A stretch of DNA of 55,616 nucleotides from an uncultured Oscillospiraceae bacterium (lineage in GTDB: Bacteria; Bacillota; Clostridia; Oscillospirales; Oscillospiraceae). The translations under genes were made by a program, and so were the position numbers. Where the stretch lies: NCBI GenBank assembly GCA_910578575.1, contig CAJTQP010000006.1:1-55616 (forward strand), given 5' to 3'. Shown piece by piece: positions 41,196 through 49,685 of the stretch. The notes below the pieces were generated by a model. The model did no database searches and was not told the DNA's origin. It was given only the letters and a program-made list of their open reading frames with translations. Position 1 is the first letter of the stretch. Every line of letters begins with the position of its first letter.

Positions 41196-41801
41196 TTACA
41201 AGGGGAAGGCCAGTTCCTGGATACGATTCATAAAGGTACGCCGGGAGATCCCCAGCGCTTCACTGGCCGCGGAGGCGGTAACTGCCCCATTCCGCCACAG
41301 TTCTGCCAGTTCCAGGAAGGACTCCGGCAGTTCGATTCGCCTACGCCCGAATTTTACCCCACGGGCCTTTGCCGCCGCGATGCCCTCCGCTTGCCGCTGC
41401 CGGATATTCTCCCGCTCCACTTGGGCTACATAGCTTAAAACCTGAAGGACGATGTCCGCGATCAGTTTGCCGGTCAGGTCACGCCCTTCGCGGGTGTCCA
41501 AAAGGGGCATGTCCAGCACCACAATGGCAATATCCCGCTCCTTGGTGAGCAGGCCCCACTGCTGGATGATCTCGTCATAGTTCCGGCCAAAGCGGTCGAT
41601 GCTCTTTACCACCAGCACGTCGCCGGAACCTAGGCTGTCGATCAGCTCCTGGTAGAGCGGTCGTTGAAAATCCTTCCCGGAAAGCTTCTCCACTGTGATG
41701 TTTTCCACCGCGACGCCAAAGTCCAGCATGGCTGCAATTTGACGGTCTTCGTGCTGGTCCCGTGTGGAGACACGGACATATCCATACGTATTGTTCAACA
41801 T
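41196..41801 (-). CDS. Serine recombinase (resolvase/invertase family)
   Basis: A 201-aa small serine recombinase. The catalytic domain has YGYVRVSTRDQHEDRQ with the nucleophilic Ser, VVKSIDRFGRNYDEI and LLDTREGRDLTG; the E-helix (QVERENIRQRQAEGIAAAKARGVKFG) and a C-terminal HTH (VTASAASEALGISRRTFMNRI) follow. All expected residues look intact. It probably belongs to the mobile element that built this island. Its ribosome binding site GGAGG is inside a hairpin (see 41802). Confidence 0.93.
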   Translation of the reverse strand: MLNNTYGYVRVSTRDQHEDRQIAAMLDFGVAVENITVEKLSGKDFQRPLYQELIDSLGSGDVLVVKSIDRFGRNYDEIIQQWGLLTKERDIAIVVLDMPLLDTREGRDLTGKLIADIVLQVLSYVAQVERENIRQRQAEGIAAAKARGVKFGRRRIELPESFLELAELWRNGAVTASAASEALGISRRTFMNRIQELAFPL

Positions 41802-41869
41802 AAAAACGCCTCCGCTTTCTTTGTCTTTGAGGGTGTCAGTCTCAGGACAATTTTAGCGGAAGCGTTTTT
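41802..41869 (-). promoter_or_regulatory. Hairpin sequestering the resolvase ribosome binding site
   Basis: On the minus strand AAAAACGCTTCCGCT and AGCGGAGGCGTTTTT form a 15-bp RNA stem with one G-U pair; the second arm contains the GGAGG ribosome binding site and ends at the ATG. The 38-nt loop is mostly unstructured. Messages started upstream would fold and be translated poorly, a known way to protect against read-through expression of recombinases. Confidence 0.7.
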
Positions 41870-42059
41870 CCTATGGTATGGTTTCGTGGGGGTGAATATG
41901 AGAGGATACGGGTTTTATCTCCGTTAAGGACATAAGGGATTCCACCTTGATTGCACAAAATCAGGACAGGGTATCTGTACATTGACCTACTACGGGCTAT
42001 ACAATGCTGCAATATTTTGATATACTTCAGAAAGAAGCATAAACTGGGGAGGGAGTCCT

Positions 42060-42644
42060 ATGCCAAAACGCACCAGCCCGTATGAGATATACGCGAAATA
42101 CATTTTGGAGACCATGTACCCGGCGCGATATGGGACTTTGCTCCTACGAGACAGGCCGGATCTTCAAACAGCAGACGGGGCGGCCGGTATTGAGGTCACC
42201 TCTGTGAACGGGGAGACCTTTGAGCGCCTTGTGACAGAAATCGCTGTGAGCAAACCCTATCAAGCTCCCTCGGAGCGTATCCTGGATCTGTGCGCACAAT
42301 GCGGGATCGAGTACCACGCATGGCAGACCTTTGTGATCAACCCGCTCCCTGCCGCTGGTTTTGTGGAACCTTTTCGCAGAAAGTTAAAGAAACTGAACGC
42401 CGGATACGCTCTTTTAGGGCGGTATGACTTATTCCTCTACTCCGACCGTCATACCTTAGATGCGTATGAATTGGAGCCCTTGCTGGAGATGCTATGCGAA
42501 GAAAATCAGGCCCCGATTTCTTACCACTATGTCTATATTGACGCAGATGGAAAGCTGGCCTGTTTTGACCTGGTCCATCACAGCTATGAGGTCCGGCCCA
42601 CTGGCGATGTAAGGGAAAAGCTGTTGGGAGAAACAGCGGAATAA
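42060..42644 (+). CDS. Hypothetical protein, 194 aa, possible nuclease-fold
   Basis: I do not recognise the family. The protein is soluble, without signal peptide, and starts MPKRTSPYEIYAKYILETMYP after GGGAGGG. A DLQTADGAAGIEVTS segment has the D...(I)EVT pattern seen in some PD-(D/E)XK nucleases, but the motif is too short to rely on. It lies between the resolvase and an ICE-type remnant, so it is probably cargo of the mobile element. The only plus-strand intact gene in the island. Confidence 0.7.
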   Translation: MPKRTSPYEIYAKYILETMYPARYGTLLLRDRPDLQTADGAAGIEVTSVNGETFERLVTEIAVSKPYQAPSERILDLCAQCGIEYHAWQTFVINPLPAAGFVEPFRRKLKKLNAGYALLGRYDLFLYSDRHTLDAYELEPLLEMLCEENQAPISYHYVYIDADGKLACFDLVHHSYEVRPTGDVREKLLGETAE

Positions 42645-42799
42645 ACTCTGCCGGGCTGTTTTCTGGGGGTTGATTTAGTTGCAGGGCGGCCTGAAGTCTT
42701 CCTCACATGGCCCACACGCTGGCCGACAGGGTCCCATTTTCTCCCTTGGTTGGGTGCTGTTCTGGGGTACTGGGCCTCACAGGGGCCGGACGGGGTTTC

Positions 42800-42970
42800 T
42801 GCTGTGAGCACCTGTTCCTCCTCATTCAGAACTGTCTCGATGAGGCCCAGGACGAATTCCTACTGGGTGAGCTTTTTGCCAGTGCGGGCTGTCTCCTGCT
42901 CCAGGTGGGTTTTGATGCGCTGGAATAGTTCTTCCAAAACTTGGAATGCTATTGTTCTTCTGTTTTTCAT
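42800..42970 (-). pseudogene. Remnant of a small ICE/plasmid gene with an internal stop
   Basis: From ATG 42970 the minus strand reads KNRRTIAFQVLEELFQRIK and ARTGKKLTQ, then a TAG at 42860, then EFVLGLIETVLNEEEQ in the same frame. This resembles short proteins common in clostridial integrative elements (KTIAFQxDEELFQRIK type). The single stop codon breaks it, and the sequence after it drifts into unrelated codons. Confidence 0.6.
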
Positions 42971-43014
42971 GGTCGTGTCCCATCCACTCTTCATGGTTTT
43001 TGCCTATTTTGCGC

Positions 43015-43044
43015 AAAAAAGCGCCACACAAACGTGTGGCGCTT
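43015..43044 (-). terminator. Terminator of tRNA-Arg
   Basis: A perfect 11-bp stem (AAGCGCCACAC / GTGTGGCGCTT) with a 4-nt loop, followed on the minus strand by a T6 run. It lies about 30 bp after the tRNA 3' end. Confidence 0.9.
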
Positions 43045-43074
43045 TTCCCCTGCATCTTTTTTGTCAACACAGGC

Positions 43075-43151
43075 TGGTACGGTAGGAGGGACTCGAACCC
43101 CCGACCTACTGGTTCGTAGCCAGTCACTCTATCCAACTGAGCTACTACCGC
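43075..43151 (-). tRNA. tRNA-Arg (anticodon ACG)
   Basis: On the minus strand: acceptor GCGGTAG paired with CTACCGT (a G-U at the first pair), D-arm with AGCTCAGTTGGATAGAG, anticodon stem CTGG/CCAG with loop CTACGAA, T-arm GGGGGTTCGAGTCCCTC, discriminator A and an encoded CCA. The anticodon is ACG. The 3' half faces the accessory island, a usual integration target. Confidence 0.96.
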
Positions 43152-43220
43152 ATGTCGCTCTTGACGACTTTTTTATAATACCACATCTCGAAAGAAAATG
43201 CAAGCATTATTTCCCCTTTT

Positions 43221-43259
43221 CCTGCCCTGATTTTGCATTTTTTGCAAAACCAGGGCAGG
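43221..43259. terminator. Long hairpin between the transporter and tRNA genes
   Basis: Seventeen-base arms CCTGCCCTGATTTTGCA and TGCAAAACCAGGGCAGG with one mismatch and a 5-nt loop. It is followed by T4 on the plus strand. It likely ends the minus-strand transporter transcript. Confidence 0.7.
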
Positions 43260-43293
43260 TTTTCAGGTTTTCTCAGGGATGCGGCTCCTTCCC

Positions 43294-44733
43294 TTACCCG
43301 AAGAAGGAAGTGATCTGGGTGTAAAGCACCAGGATCATCACAGCGGGCACCACGAAGCGGAAGCAGAACTTGAAATACTGCGCTCCCTTGAACTTGTGGC
43401 CACTCTCCTCGCATTCGTTCTTCACCAGGTTGGGTAGCGCCCAGCCCATAATCAGGCTCATGATCAGGGCGCCCAGCGGCATGAGGATGCCTTCGGTGAT
43501 CATGTCATAAAAGTCCAGCCAGCAGTCGTTCCACATGGCGAAGCCCTCACTGTCTGGCGTCAGACCCATGAGCTCATAGGGGGCCTTAACAGCAGCACCG
43601 CCGCTGCCCAAGGCGTCCAGGGCCACGGGGATGGCGATGATGAAAATCAGCACCACGAAGATGGCGGTCACCGCGCGCCGCTTGGGCTCCTTGCCCTTGT
43701 CCAGCTGCTTGTCCACGATGAATGCCGTGCAGACCTCCAGCAAGGCGATGGAGGAGGTAATGGCGGCGATGAACACCAGGAAATAGAACAGGAAGCCAAT
43801 CACGTTACCGGCCATACCGCCCATCCCATCCAGGAAGACCTTCTGCATAGAGGCGAAGAGCAGGCCAGGGCCCTGGGCGTAGTCCACGCCAAAGGCGGCG
43901 CAGGCGGGGAGGATCATCATACCTGCCAGCAAGGCAAACACGGTGTCCGCCACAGGGACGATCACGGCGTTGCGCTGGAGGCTGCGGTCCTTGCTCAGGT
44001 AGGAGCCGAAGGTGATGTTGATGCCCATGCCCACGGACAGGGAGAAGAACATCTGCCCCGAAGCGGTCTTGAGCACGTCGAAGAAGTCTTTCGGGGTGGA
44101 GAAGGTCTCCGCATTGGGTTTGAACATGAAGGCATAGCCCTCCTTGGCCCCAGGCTGAATGGCTACAAAGACGATGATGACCACTAGGATCACCGCCAGA
44201 GCCGGCATGACGGCCTTGCTGAAGCGCTCAATACCGCCCTTGATACCCCCCATGACGATGAACATGGTGATGGCCAGGAAAATCGCCAGGAACAGCAACA
44301 TGCTGGTGCTGTCATAGCGCAGCCAGCCAAAGAAATCGCTGCCCTGTCCCACGAAGCCATCCGCCCCGAATATCTGCATCAGGAAGCCCAGGCAGTACCG
44401 CAGGACCATACCGCCCAGCAGGCAGTAAAAGGCCAGGATCAGGAAGGGGGAGATGACGGCCATCCACCCTACAAAGCTATACTTTTTCGCCAAAGCGGCA
44501 TACGCGCCGCCGGCACCGTGACCGGTATGACGGCCCAAGGCAAACTCGCCCAGCATCAGGACGATGCCCACCAGCACCACCAGCACCAGGTAAATGGCAA
44601 GAAAGGCGAAGCCGCCGCTCTTACCCATCTTGTAAGGGAACGCCCAGAGGTTCCCCAAGCCGATGGCTGAGCCCACTGAGGCCAGGAGGAAGCCTAGGTT
44701 GCTCCCCCACTGTCCACGCTTGTTCACTTCCAT
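43294..44733 (-). CDS. Sodium-dependent transporter, neurotransmitter:sodium symporter (SNF) family
   Basis: A 479-aa membrane protein of the LeuT type. The N-terminus carries the family signature NLGFLLASVGSAIGLGNLWAFPY in helix 1, and about 11-12 hydrophobic segments follow, including GHGAGGAYAALAKKYS and LSVGMGINITFGSYL (helix 6/7 region). These symporters use Na+ to import amino acids. ATG 44733 (MEVNKRG) is chosen; a GTG at 44745 abuts the AGGAG site. Substrate not determinable. Confidence 0.93.
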   Translation of the reverse strand: MEVNKRGQWGSNLGFLLASVGSAIGLGNLWAFPYKMGKSGGFAFLAIYLVLVVLVGIVLMLGEFALGRHTGHGAGGAYAALAKKYSFVGWMAVISPFLILAFYCLLGGMVLRYCLGFLMQIFGADGFVGQGSDFFGWLRYDSTSMLLFLAIFLAITMFIVMGGIKGGIERFSKAVMPALAVILVVIIVFVAIQPGAKEGYAFMFKPNAETFSTPKDFFDVLKTASGQMFFSLSVGMGINITFGSYLSKDRSLQRNAVIVPVADTVFALLAGMMILPACAAFGVDYAQGPGLLFASMQKVFLDGMGGMAGNVIGFLFYFLVFIAAITSSIALLEVCTAFIVDKQLDKGKEPKRRAVTAIFVVLIFIIAIPVALDALGSGGAAVKAPYELMGLTPDSEGFAMWNDCWLDFYDMITEGILMPLGALIMSLIMGWALPNLVKNECEESGHKFKGAQYFKFCFRFVVPAVMILVLYTQITSFFG

Positions 44734-44877
44734 TGTTTCTCTCACTCTCCTAAATCAGTGTAGTGCCTCTTACTTTACAGGAAAACGGGAGAGAACACAA
44801 GAGAAAAGAGAAAAATGTTTGAAAATGAAAGAAAATGTCCACTTTTTTGTCGGTATACAGAGGAACCCAACAAAAAG

Positions 44878-45822
44878 TCAAGGGAATTTTTCCTGTTTTT
44901 GGCTTTCCACAGGAGGATAAGCCGCCGCTTCTTCCAAAACCGCCAGAGCTCCCTCCTCCTTCATCCCCGTCTCCAGCACCACGCACAGCAGGATGATGGC
45001 CGCTCCCACCAGCCCCGCCACCGTGAGGGATTCTCCCAAAACCAGGCGGGAGAACAGGGCAGTCATCACCGGGCAGACGCATTGCAGCAGAGCCACCGTC
45101 CGGGCGGAGATGCTGCCCAAGGCCCGGTTCTGGAGAAAATACCCCGCCACTGTGCAGGCCAGGGCCAGGTAGACGATGATAGCCCAGACCCCCGGCGTAG
45201 CGGCAGAGAGATGAATCCCCCGTTCAAACACCAGGGCACAGGCCAGCGCCATCAGCGCCGAGGCCCCCGCCTGGACAGTGGTGAGGGTGACCGGGTCCAC
45301 CCGCTCCAGGGCGTGCTCCCCAAAAATCAGGGAGGCCGCCAACAGCAGGGCACACAGTAGGGCGCAGACCTCCCCCCAGCCAAATTGAGACAGACCGCCC
45401 AACCCGCACAGCAGGTATAGCCCCACCAGCACCAGAAGCTGCACCGGGATGTGTTTTTTCCCAAAGGGCCGGTGAAACACCGCCAGGGCCAGCAGAGGTG
45501 TCATCAGGGTAGAGAGGGAGCGCAGGAAGGCCACCGCCGTGGCAGCCGTAAGCTCAATGGCCAGGTTTCCCACAAGATAGGCCGCACCAATGCACAAACT
45601 GGGAAGCAGCCAATCCCTGGGGGAGCAGGCCCGCAGGCCCGCCACCACCCGCCTGCCAAAAAAGAGCAGTAGGAATCCCAGGGCAATGCCATAGCGGGCG
45701 GTGAGCAGAGAGTACACCGGCAGCACCGCATAGGCGGCTTTGGAGATGGGGTCCCCGAAACCATAGAGCAGGCTTTGGAGCAGGATCAGCCCCAGGGGGA
45801 TGGCAAAGTTCTGTTTCCGCAT
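44878..45822 (-). CDS. EamA family (DMT) transporter
   Basis: A 314-aa protein with ten predicted membrane helices in two EamA repeats, beginning IPLGLILLQSLLYGFGDPISKAAY and with ALACTVAGYFLQNRALGSISARTVALLQCVCPVMTALFSRLVLGE in the second repeat, typical of drug/metabolite exporters. The cytoplasmic tail is Glu/Lys-rich. Substrate unknown. It lies on the same strand as the SNF transporter, with 145 bp between them. Confidence 0.88.
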   Translation of the reverse strand: MRKQNFAIPLGLILLQSLLYGFGDPISKAAYAVLPVYSLLTARYGIALGFLLLFFGRRVVAGLRACSPRDWLLPSLCIGAAYLVGNLAIELTAATAVAFLRSLSTLMTPLLALAVFHRPFGKKHIPVQLLVLVGLYLLCGLGGLSQFGWGEVCALLCALLLAASLIFGEHALERVDPVTLTTVQAGASALMALACALVFERGIHLSAATPGVWAIIVYLALACTVAGYFLQNRALGSISARTVALLQCVCPVMTALFSRLVLGESLTVAGLVGAAIILLCVVLETGMKEEGALAVLEEAAAYPPVESQKQEKFP

Positions 45823-45862
45823 GTTGCTTCCTCTCTCTTTGTCTCGCTTGCACAGCGGTCTC

Positions 45863-46231
45863 TTATGGCGTCTCCTTCAACCGTTGGATAGCCTCTTCCT
45901 TCGTTGCAACGAAAAAGAAGTCCTTCCCGTGGTTGGATTCATAGATAAAATCTTTCAGGGGTTTGCTGGTATAGTGGGAATAGTCCCCCCATATCGCAGC
46001 TTTCACCTGGTAGTTGATGAATTTCTGTAAAATCTCCCCGGCCATGCCGCTGCTGAGGATGAAAAACTCCTCCGCGATCACAGCCTTGTCGATGGCCAGC
46101 CTGCTTGCACCTGTCTCATACTTGACGCTCATCACCAGGTCCATGGCGGAGGAAGGGTCAACGATCAACTTCTCCTCTCCAGTGACGACGGCAATGTCTC
46201 TACCATTTTCTTGTATCCGTTCGATGTTCAT
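45863..46231 (-). CDS. DUF4180 family protein
   Basis: A 122-aa protein with the DUF4180 pattern: NGRDIAVVTGEEKLI, SAMDLVMSVKYETGASRLAIDKAVIAEEFFILSSGMAGEILQKF and an end with FFVATKEEAIQRL. The family has a STAS-like fold and unknown function. AAGGAG sits before ATG 46231; a longer in-frame ORF upstream has no support. Confidence 0.85.
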   Translation of the reverse strand: MNIERIQENGRDIAVVTGEEKLIVDPSSAMDLVMSVKYETGASRLAIDKAVIAEEFFILSSGMAGEILQKFINYQVKAAIWGDYSHYTSKPLKDFIYESNHGKDFFFVATKEEAIQRLKETP

Positions 46232-46343
46232 ACTTGTTCTCCTTATATTTTTATGATTCCGAACCGCTGTGCAAGCGCGGCCCATTATAGCATGATTCCA
46301 CTGCCGGGACAAGGGGTGCACCGCTCCCCTCCTGCAAAATCAG

Positions 46344-46372
46344 TGTACATTGCGGCAAGACTATGTTATAAT
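46344..46372 (+). promoter_or_regulatory. Promoter of the Uma2 gene
   Basis: TGTACA (weak -35) and TATAAT with a 17-bp spacer, about 58 bp before ATG 46430. Confidence 0.55.
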
Positions 46373-46429
46373 GTGGACATACATTGAGATCCTTGCCCTA
46401 GGCAGACGGCGAAAAAGGAGCGGTCTATC

Positions 46430-46999
46430 ATGAACGGTAATCCGGCCTATCAGGAGGAACAGCGGGAGGAATTGATTGGCGGAAAGTTTATCGCCATGTC
46501 ACCAGCTACCCCACAGCACAACCGCTTGGCCTTCCGGATCGCAGTCCTTTTTGAAAACCATTTGAAGGGAAAGCGCTGCATCCCGTTTAGCGACGGGACC
46601 GCCGTTTTCTTAACGGACGAAGACCATTTCATTCCAGACGGTATGGTCGTCTGCGACCGGGATAAGATCAAGCCGAAGTGGGTGGAAGGTGCGCCGGACC
46701 TGGTCTGGGAAGTCCTCTCCCCCAGCACGGCAAAAAACGACAGATGGCACAAGAAAAACGTCTATGAGGCCAGTGGCGTGCCGGAATACTGGTTGGTGGA
46801 CCCTGTCGGGAAATCCATCGAGGTCTATCTTTTGGCCGGTGGCCAGTATTGTTTGGAAAATATCTATTACTTCCACACGGAAGCGGAAATCGCGGAGATG
46901 GACGAAGCGGAAAAAGCCGCGTTTGTGCCATCCTTCCACTGCCATCTCTACGACGATCTGGACATCTCCCTGGCAGATATTTTTGAAGATTTGTTCTGA
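46430..46999 (+). CDS. Uma2 family endonuclease-fold protein
   Basis: A 189-aa protein of the Uma2 (DUF820) family with a PD-(D/E)XK fold: EELIGGKFIAMSPATPQHN, FIPDGMVVCD (Asp), GAPDLVWEVLSPSTAKND (Glu) and KKNVYEASGVPEYWLVDP (Lys/Tyr). The family is widespread and its natural role is unclear. It is 15 nt before the cysteine desulfurase gene and probably co-transcribed with it. Confidence 0.9.
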   Translation: MNGNPAYQEEQREELIGGKFIAMSPATPQHNRLAFRIAVLFENHLKGKRCIPFSDGTAVFLTDEDHFIPDGMVVCDRDKIKPKWVEGAPDLVWEVLSPSTAKNDRWHKKNVYEASGVPEYWLVDPVGKSIEVYLLAGGQYCLENIYYFHTEAEIAEMDEAEKAAFVPSFHCHLYDDLDISLADIFEDLF

Positions 47000-47014
47000 A
47001 AAGAGGTCACCCCT

Positions 47015-48157
47015 ATGCCCATCATCTATCTGGACCACGCCGCCACCACCCCCGTCCTCCCCGCTGCGGCCCAGGCCGCCCTGGCGGCCATGACCCAGGA
47101 CTTTGGCAACCCCTCCTCCCTCCATTCCCTGGGCACCGCCGCCGCCAAGGCTGTGACGGCACAGCGGGAAGACATAGCGTCTGCCCTGGGCTGCCGGGGG
47201 GAGGAAGTGTATTTTACCTCCTGCGGTACAGAAGGGGACAACTGGGCGGTGGCCCTAGCGGTCCATTTGGGCCGGCATAAGGGAAAACACATCATCACCA
47301 CCGCCATTGAGCATTCCGCCGTCCTGGAGCCCTGCCGGGCCCTGGAGCGGGAAGGCTATGCCGTGACCTACCTGCGGCCCGATGCCCAGGGGCGCGTCTC
47401 CTTGGCAGAGCTGGAAGCCGCTCTGCGGCCGGATACGGTGCTGGTATCCATGATGCTGGTGAACAACGAGACCGGATCCATCCAACCTGTGGCAGAGACC
47501 GCACACTTGCTCCGGCAGAAGAAATCCCCCGCGCTGCTCCACAGCGACGCCGTTCAGGGTTTCTTAAAAATCCCCTTTACCCCCAAGGATCTGGGGGTAG
47601 ACCTGCTCACCATCAGCGGCCACAAAGTGGGAGCCCCGAAAGGCATCGGAGCCCTGTACATCCGTGCCGGACTGCAAGTCCAGCCCCTCCTCCGGGGCGG
47701 TGGTCAGGAGCGGGGCCTGCGCTCCGGCACAGAGGCCACCGCCCAAATCGCCGCCTTCGCCTGGGCCGCCAAGGAGGGGGCGGAGAAGCTGGCGGAACAC
47801 CAGACCTACGTCCAAGCCCTGAAAGACTACGCTCTGGAGACCTTACCGCAGACTGTTCCGGGGCTGGTGGTGGTGGCCCCAGGGGACGCCCCCCACATCT
47901 GCGCCGTCTCCCTCCCCGGCTATCCCAGCCAGGTGGTGGTGCGCTACCTCAGCGACAAGGGCATTTGCCTCTCCTCCGGTTCCGCCTGCCACAAGGGGAA
48001 AGCCAGCCACGTCTACGCTGCCATGAAGCTTTCCAAAGCTGTCCGGGACGGAATGCTCCGCCTCTCCTTCGCCCCCTCCAACACCAGGGAGGAAATCGAC
48101 GCCCTGGCCCTGGCCCTGACACAAGCCAGCCGGGAATTGGTGTCTATGGGGCGGTAA
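47015..48157 (+). CDS. Cysteine desulfurase, NifS/IscS family
   Basis: A 380-aa PLP enzyme. Motifs: YLDHAATTPV at the start, TAIEHSAVLEPC (His that stacks on PLP), LLHSDAVQGF (Asp), SGHKVGAPKGIGALY (PLP Lys) and SGSACHKGKASH (catalytic Cys). The usual TSGGTE is changed to TSCGTE. It supplies sulfur for Fe-S clusters or tRNA thiolation. No iscU or mnmA/thiI gene is adjacent, so its partner is not known. Confidence 0.93.
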   Translation: MPIIYLDHAATTPVLPAAAQAALAAMTQDFGNPSSLHSLGTAAAKAVTAQREDIASALGCRGEEVYFTSCGTEGDNWAVALAVHLGRHKGKHIITTAIEHSAVLEPCRALEREGYAVTYLRPDAQGRVSLAELEAALRPDTVLVSMMLVNNETGSIQPVAETAHLLRQKKSPALLHSDAVQGFLKIPFTPKDLGVDLLTISGHKVGAPKGIGALYIRAGLQVQPLLRGGGQERGLRSGTEATAQIAAFAWAAKEGAEKLAEHQTYVQALKDYALETLPQTVPGLVVVAPGDAPHICAVSLPGYPSQVVVRYLSDKGICLSSGSACHKGKASHVYAAMKLSKAVRDGMLRLSFAPSNTREEIDALALALTQASRELVSMGR

Positions 48158-48173
48158 TTGAAAAACACAAGGA

Positions 48174-48208
48174 AAACGCGGTGTGCAGACCAACAGCACA
48201 CCGCGTTT
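48174..48208. terminator. Hairpin between desulfurase and the MGMT-family gene
   Basis: A 13-bp stem (AAACGCGGTGTGC / GCACACCGCGTTT) with a 9-nt loop between convergent genes. No clear T-tract, but the location supports a shared terminator. Confidence 0.65.
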
Positions 48209-48223
48209 CCTATGTTGAGAGAA

Positions 48224-48535
48224 CTATCCCTCCCACCGATACGTTTTCAAATCCACCCGCCCATCTTCCTTGAGCTGGACGCCCTCGGCGGCCAACAGGG
48301 CCGCCTGTTCCCCCCAGCCAGGCACCAACCGTCCGGCGTGGTTCACCACCCGATGGCAGGGGAAGCTGCCATACGCATCGGACATCCGCAAAACCTTCCC
48401 TACCAACCGGGCATTGCGTTCCCGGCCAATGAGGGCTGCGATCTGGCCATAAGTGGCCACCCTACCCGGCGGGATCTCCTCCACCACGGACAAGATCTCA
48501 TAGACCAGGGCCTCGTCCAAACTGCCAGCCCTCAT
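48224..48535 (-). CDS. MGMT-family DNA-binding protein, short form
   Basis: A 103-aa protein consisting of the DNA-binding/active-site domain of O6-alkylguanine transferases: IPPGRVATYGQIAALIGRERNARLVGKVL and SFPCHRVVNHAGRLVPG. The active-site Cys in PCHR is kept, unlike alkyltransferase-like proteins where it is often Trp. The N-terminal domain is absent. ATG 48535 overlaps the TGA of the upstream gene (ATGA). Full-length ogt lies 400 bp upstream, so this is a second repair protein in one cluster. Confidence 0.85.
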   Translation of the reverse strand: MRAGSLDEALVYEILSVVEEIPPGRVATYGQIAALIGRERNARLVGKVLRMSDAYGSFPCHRVVNHAGRLVPGWGEQAALLAAEGVQLKEDGRVDLKTYRWEG

Positions 48536-48885
48536 TCCACAAAGTACCATTTGGAATCTATCGGGGTCTGCTTACGGTCTGTGTGGGAGTATTCCCGCAC
48601 GGTGGAACAAACGGTGATCCGATAGGACTCAAATAGGGATTCCCTCCCCTCCCGCTGGCTCATCCGGTGCTCCACGGTATTCCGCCAGCGCTCCACCGCT
48701 CCCTCGTCCGTCCAAACATTCATCGACAGCAGCTTACCCTTTTCGCTTAAGCTGGCAAAGCGTTCTGCCCGGATGAAGCCCTCAAAGCCCGCCAACAGGG
48801 GGTTCAGTTGGGCAGCCAGGTCCAGATAGCGCTGCATCCCTTCCTTGGTGGGTGTCACCTCAAATAGTACCACGATCTCATTCAT
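48532..48885 (-). CDS. Antibiotic biosynthesis monooxygenase (ABM) family protein
   Basis: A 117-aa ABM-fold protein (EIVVLFEVTPTKEGMQRYLDLAAQLNPLLAGFEGFIRAERF; NVWTDEGAVERWRNTVEHR; a dimeric alpha-beta barrel). The role is likely a small-molecule oxygenase or stress protein. It is translationally coupled to the MGMT-family gene and follows ogt, forming a three-gene minus-strand cluster. AAGGAGG lies before the ATG. Confidence 0.85.
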   Translation of the reverse strand: MNEIVVLFEVTPTKEGMQRYLDLAAQLNPLLAGFEGFIRAERFASLSEKGKLLSMNVWTDEGAVERWRNTVEHRMSQREGRESLFESYRITVCSTVREYSHTDRKQTPIDSKWYFVE

Positions 48886-48917
48886 GTCGTTCTCCTCCTT
48901 GTTCACGATACTAGGGG

Positions 48918-49451
48918 TCACAGGGCTGTCCCTCCCTTCGGCACGAACAGGCAGTCCAAGTCTACCCCCTCGTGGGCCAGCAGCTGCCGCTTTCTCTCCA
49001 TTCCCCCGGCATACCCTGTCAAGCTCCCATCGCTCCCCACCACCCGGTGGCAGGGGATGATGATGGAGATGGGATTGTGCCCCACCGCACCGCCGATGGC
49101 CTGGCTGGACATACTCTCCCTGCCCTGCTGCTGGGCCAGATCCTTGGCAAGGCCGCCATAGGTCACCACCTGGCCATAGGGGATCTCACACAGGAGGGCC
49201 CAAACCGCCTGTCGGAAGGGACTGCCCATCGGGGCTAGGGGCAGCGCACAGGGCGCAGGACGTGCTCCGGCAAAATAGCGGTCCAACCACCCCTTTCCCT
49301 GGACAAAAACGTCCAGGTCCGCCTTTGGGTGCAGCTCTCCCAGGTTGCCGCCAAAATATTTCTGCCCCTCTATCCACAGCCCCAGCAGCTTTTCTCCATC
49401 GCTGGCCAGGGTGAGCTCGCCCACAGGGGCGTGATAATTCGTTGCATACAT
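48918..49451 (-). CDS. ogt: Methylated-DNA--[protein]-cysteine S-methyltransferase
   Basis: A 177-aa suicidal repair enzyme that takes alkyl groups from O6-alkylguanine. Motifs include SPFRQAVWALLCEIPYGQVVTYGGLA, AIGGAVGHNPISIIIPCHRVVGSDGSLTGYAGGMERK with the acceptor Cys in IPCHRV. The N-terminal domain is a short ribonuclease-H-like fold (YHAPVGELTLASDGEKLLGLW). AAGGAGG precedes ATG 49451. Confidence 0.94.
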   Translation of the reverse strand: MYATNYHAPVGELTLASDGEKLLGLWIEGQKYFGGNLGELHPKADLDVFVQGKGWLDRYFAGARPAPCALPLAPMGSPFRQAVWALLCEIPYGQVVTYGGLAKDLAQQQGRESMSSQAIGGAVGHNPISIIIPCHRVVGSDGSLTGYAGGMERKRQLLAHEGVDLDCLFVPKGGTAL

Positions 49452-49603
49452 GGCCCTTCCTCCTTCCGCATTCCATCGGCCACAACTCGACATCTTTTTC
49501 CCTACTCAGTATAAGGGGCATGCCCCGAAATGTCAAAAGCATTTTCCAAAGCTTCGCCCCTCTCTCCATCCCCAAAAATCGCTGGTTTTCCCTTCGTCGC
49601 GGC

Positions 49604-49632
49604 TTTACTTTTTCCGGTAAATCATGTATAAT
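49604..49632 (+). promoter_or_regulatory. Promoter of the DUF1934-argS operon
   Basis: TTTACT and TATAAT with a 17-bp spacer, 53 bp before the DUF1934 start. No T-box features are seen in this short leader. Confidence 0.65.
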
Positions 49633-49685
49633 AGCTTGCATTTGCGCGAAGAACAAAAATACTTTGGGCAGCGAGGGAAAGCGAC

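Noticed and set aside
42600..42615. CGATGTAAG match to part of the predicted guide RNA
   Set aside because: Nine bases only, not at the 5' seed of the guide, and inside a coding region. No convincing target for the guide was found in the window.
42941..43324. Plus-strand ORF of 127 aa across the tRNA
   Set aside because: It crosses the tRNA-Arg gene and its terminator in antisense, so it cannot be a gene.
49633..49685. T-box leader before argS
   Set aside because: The leader before DUF1934 is about 50 nt and has no T-box sequence or antiterminator. The gap before argS is 19 bp.
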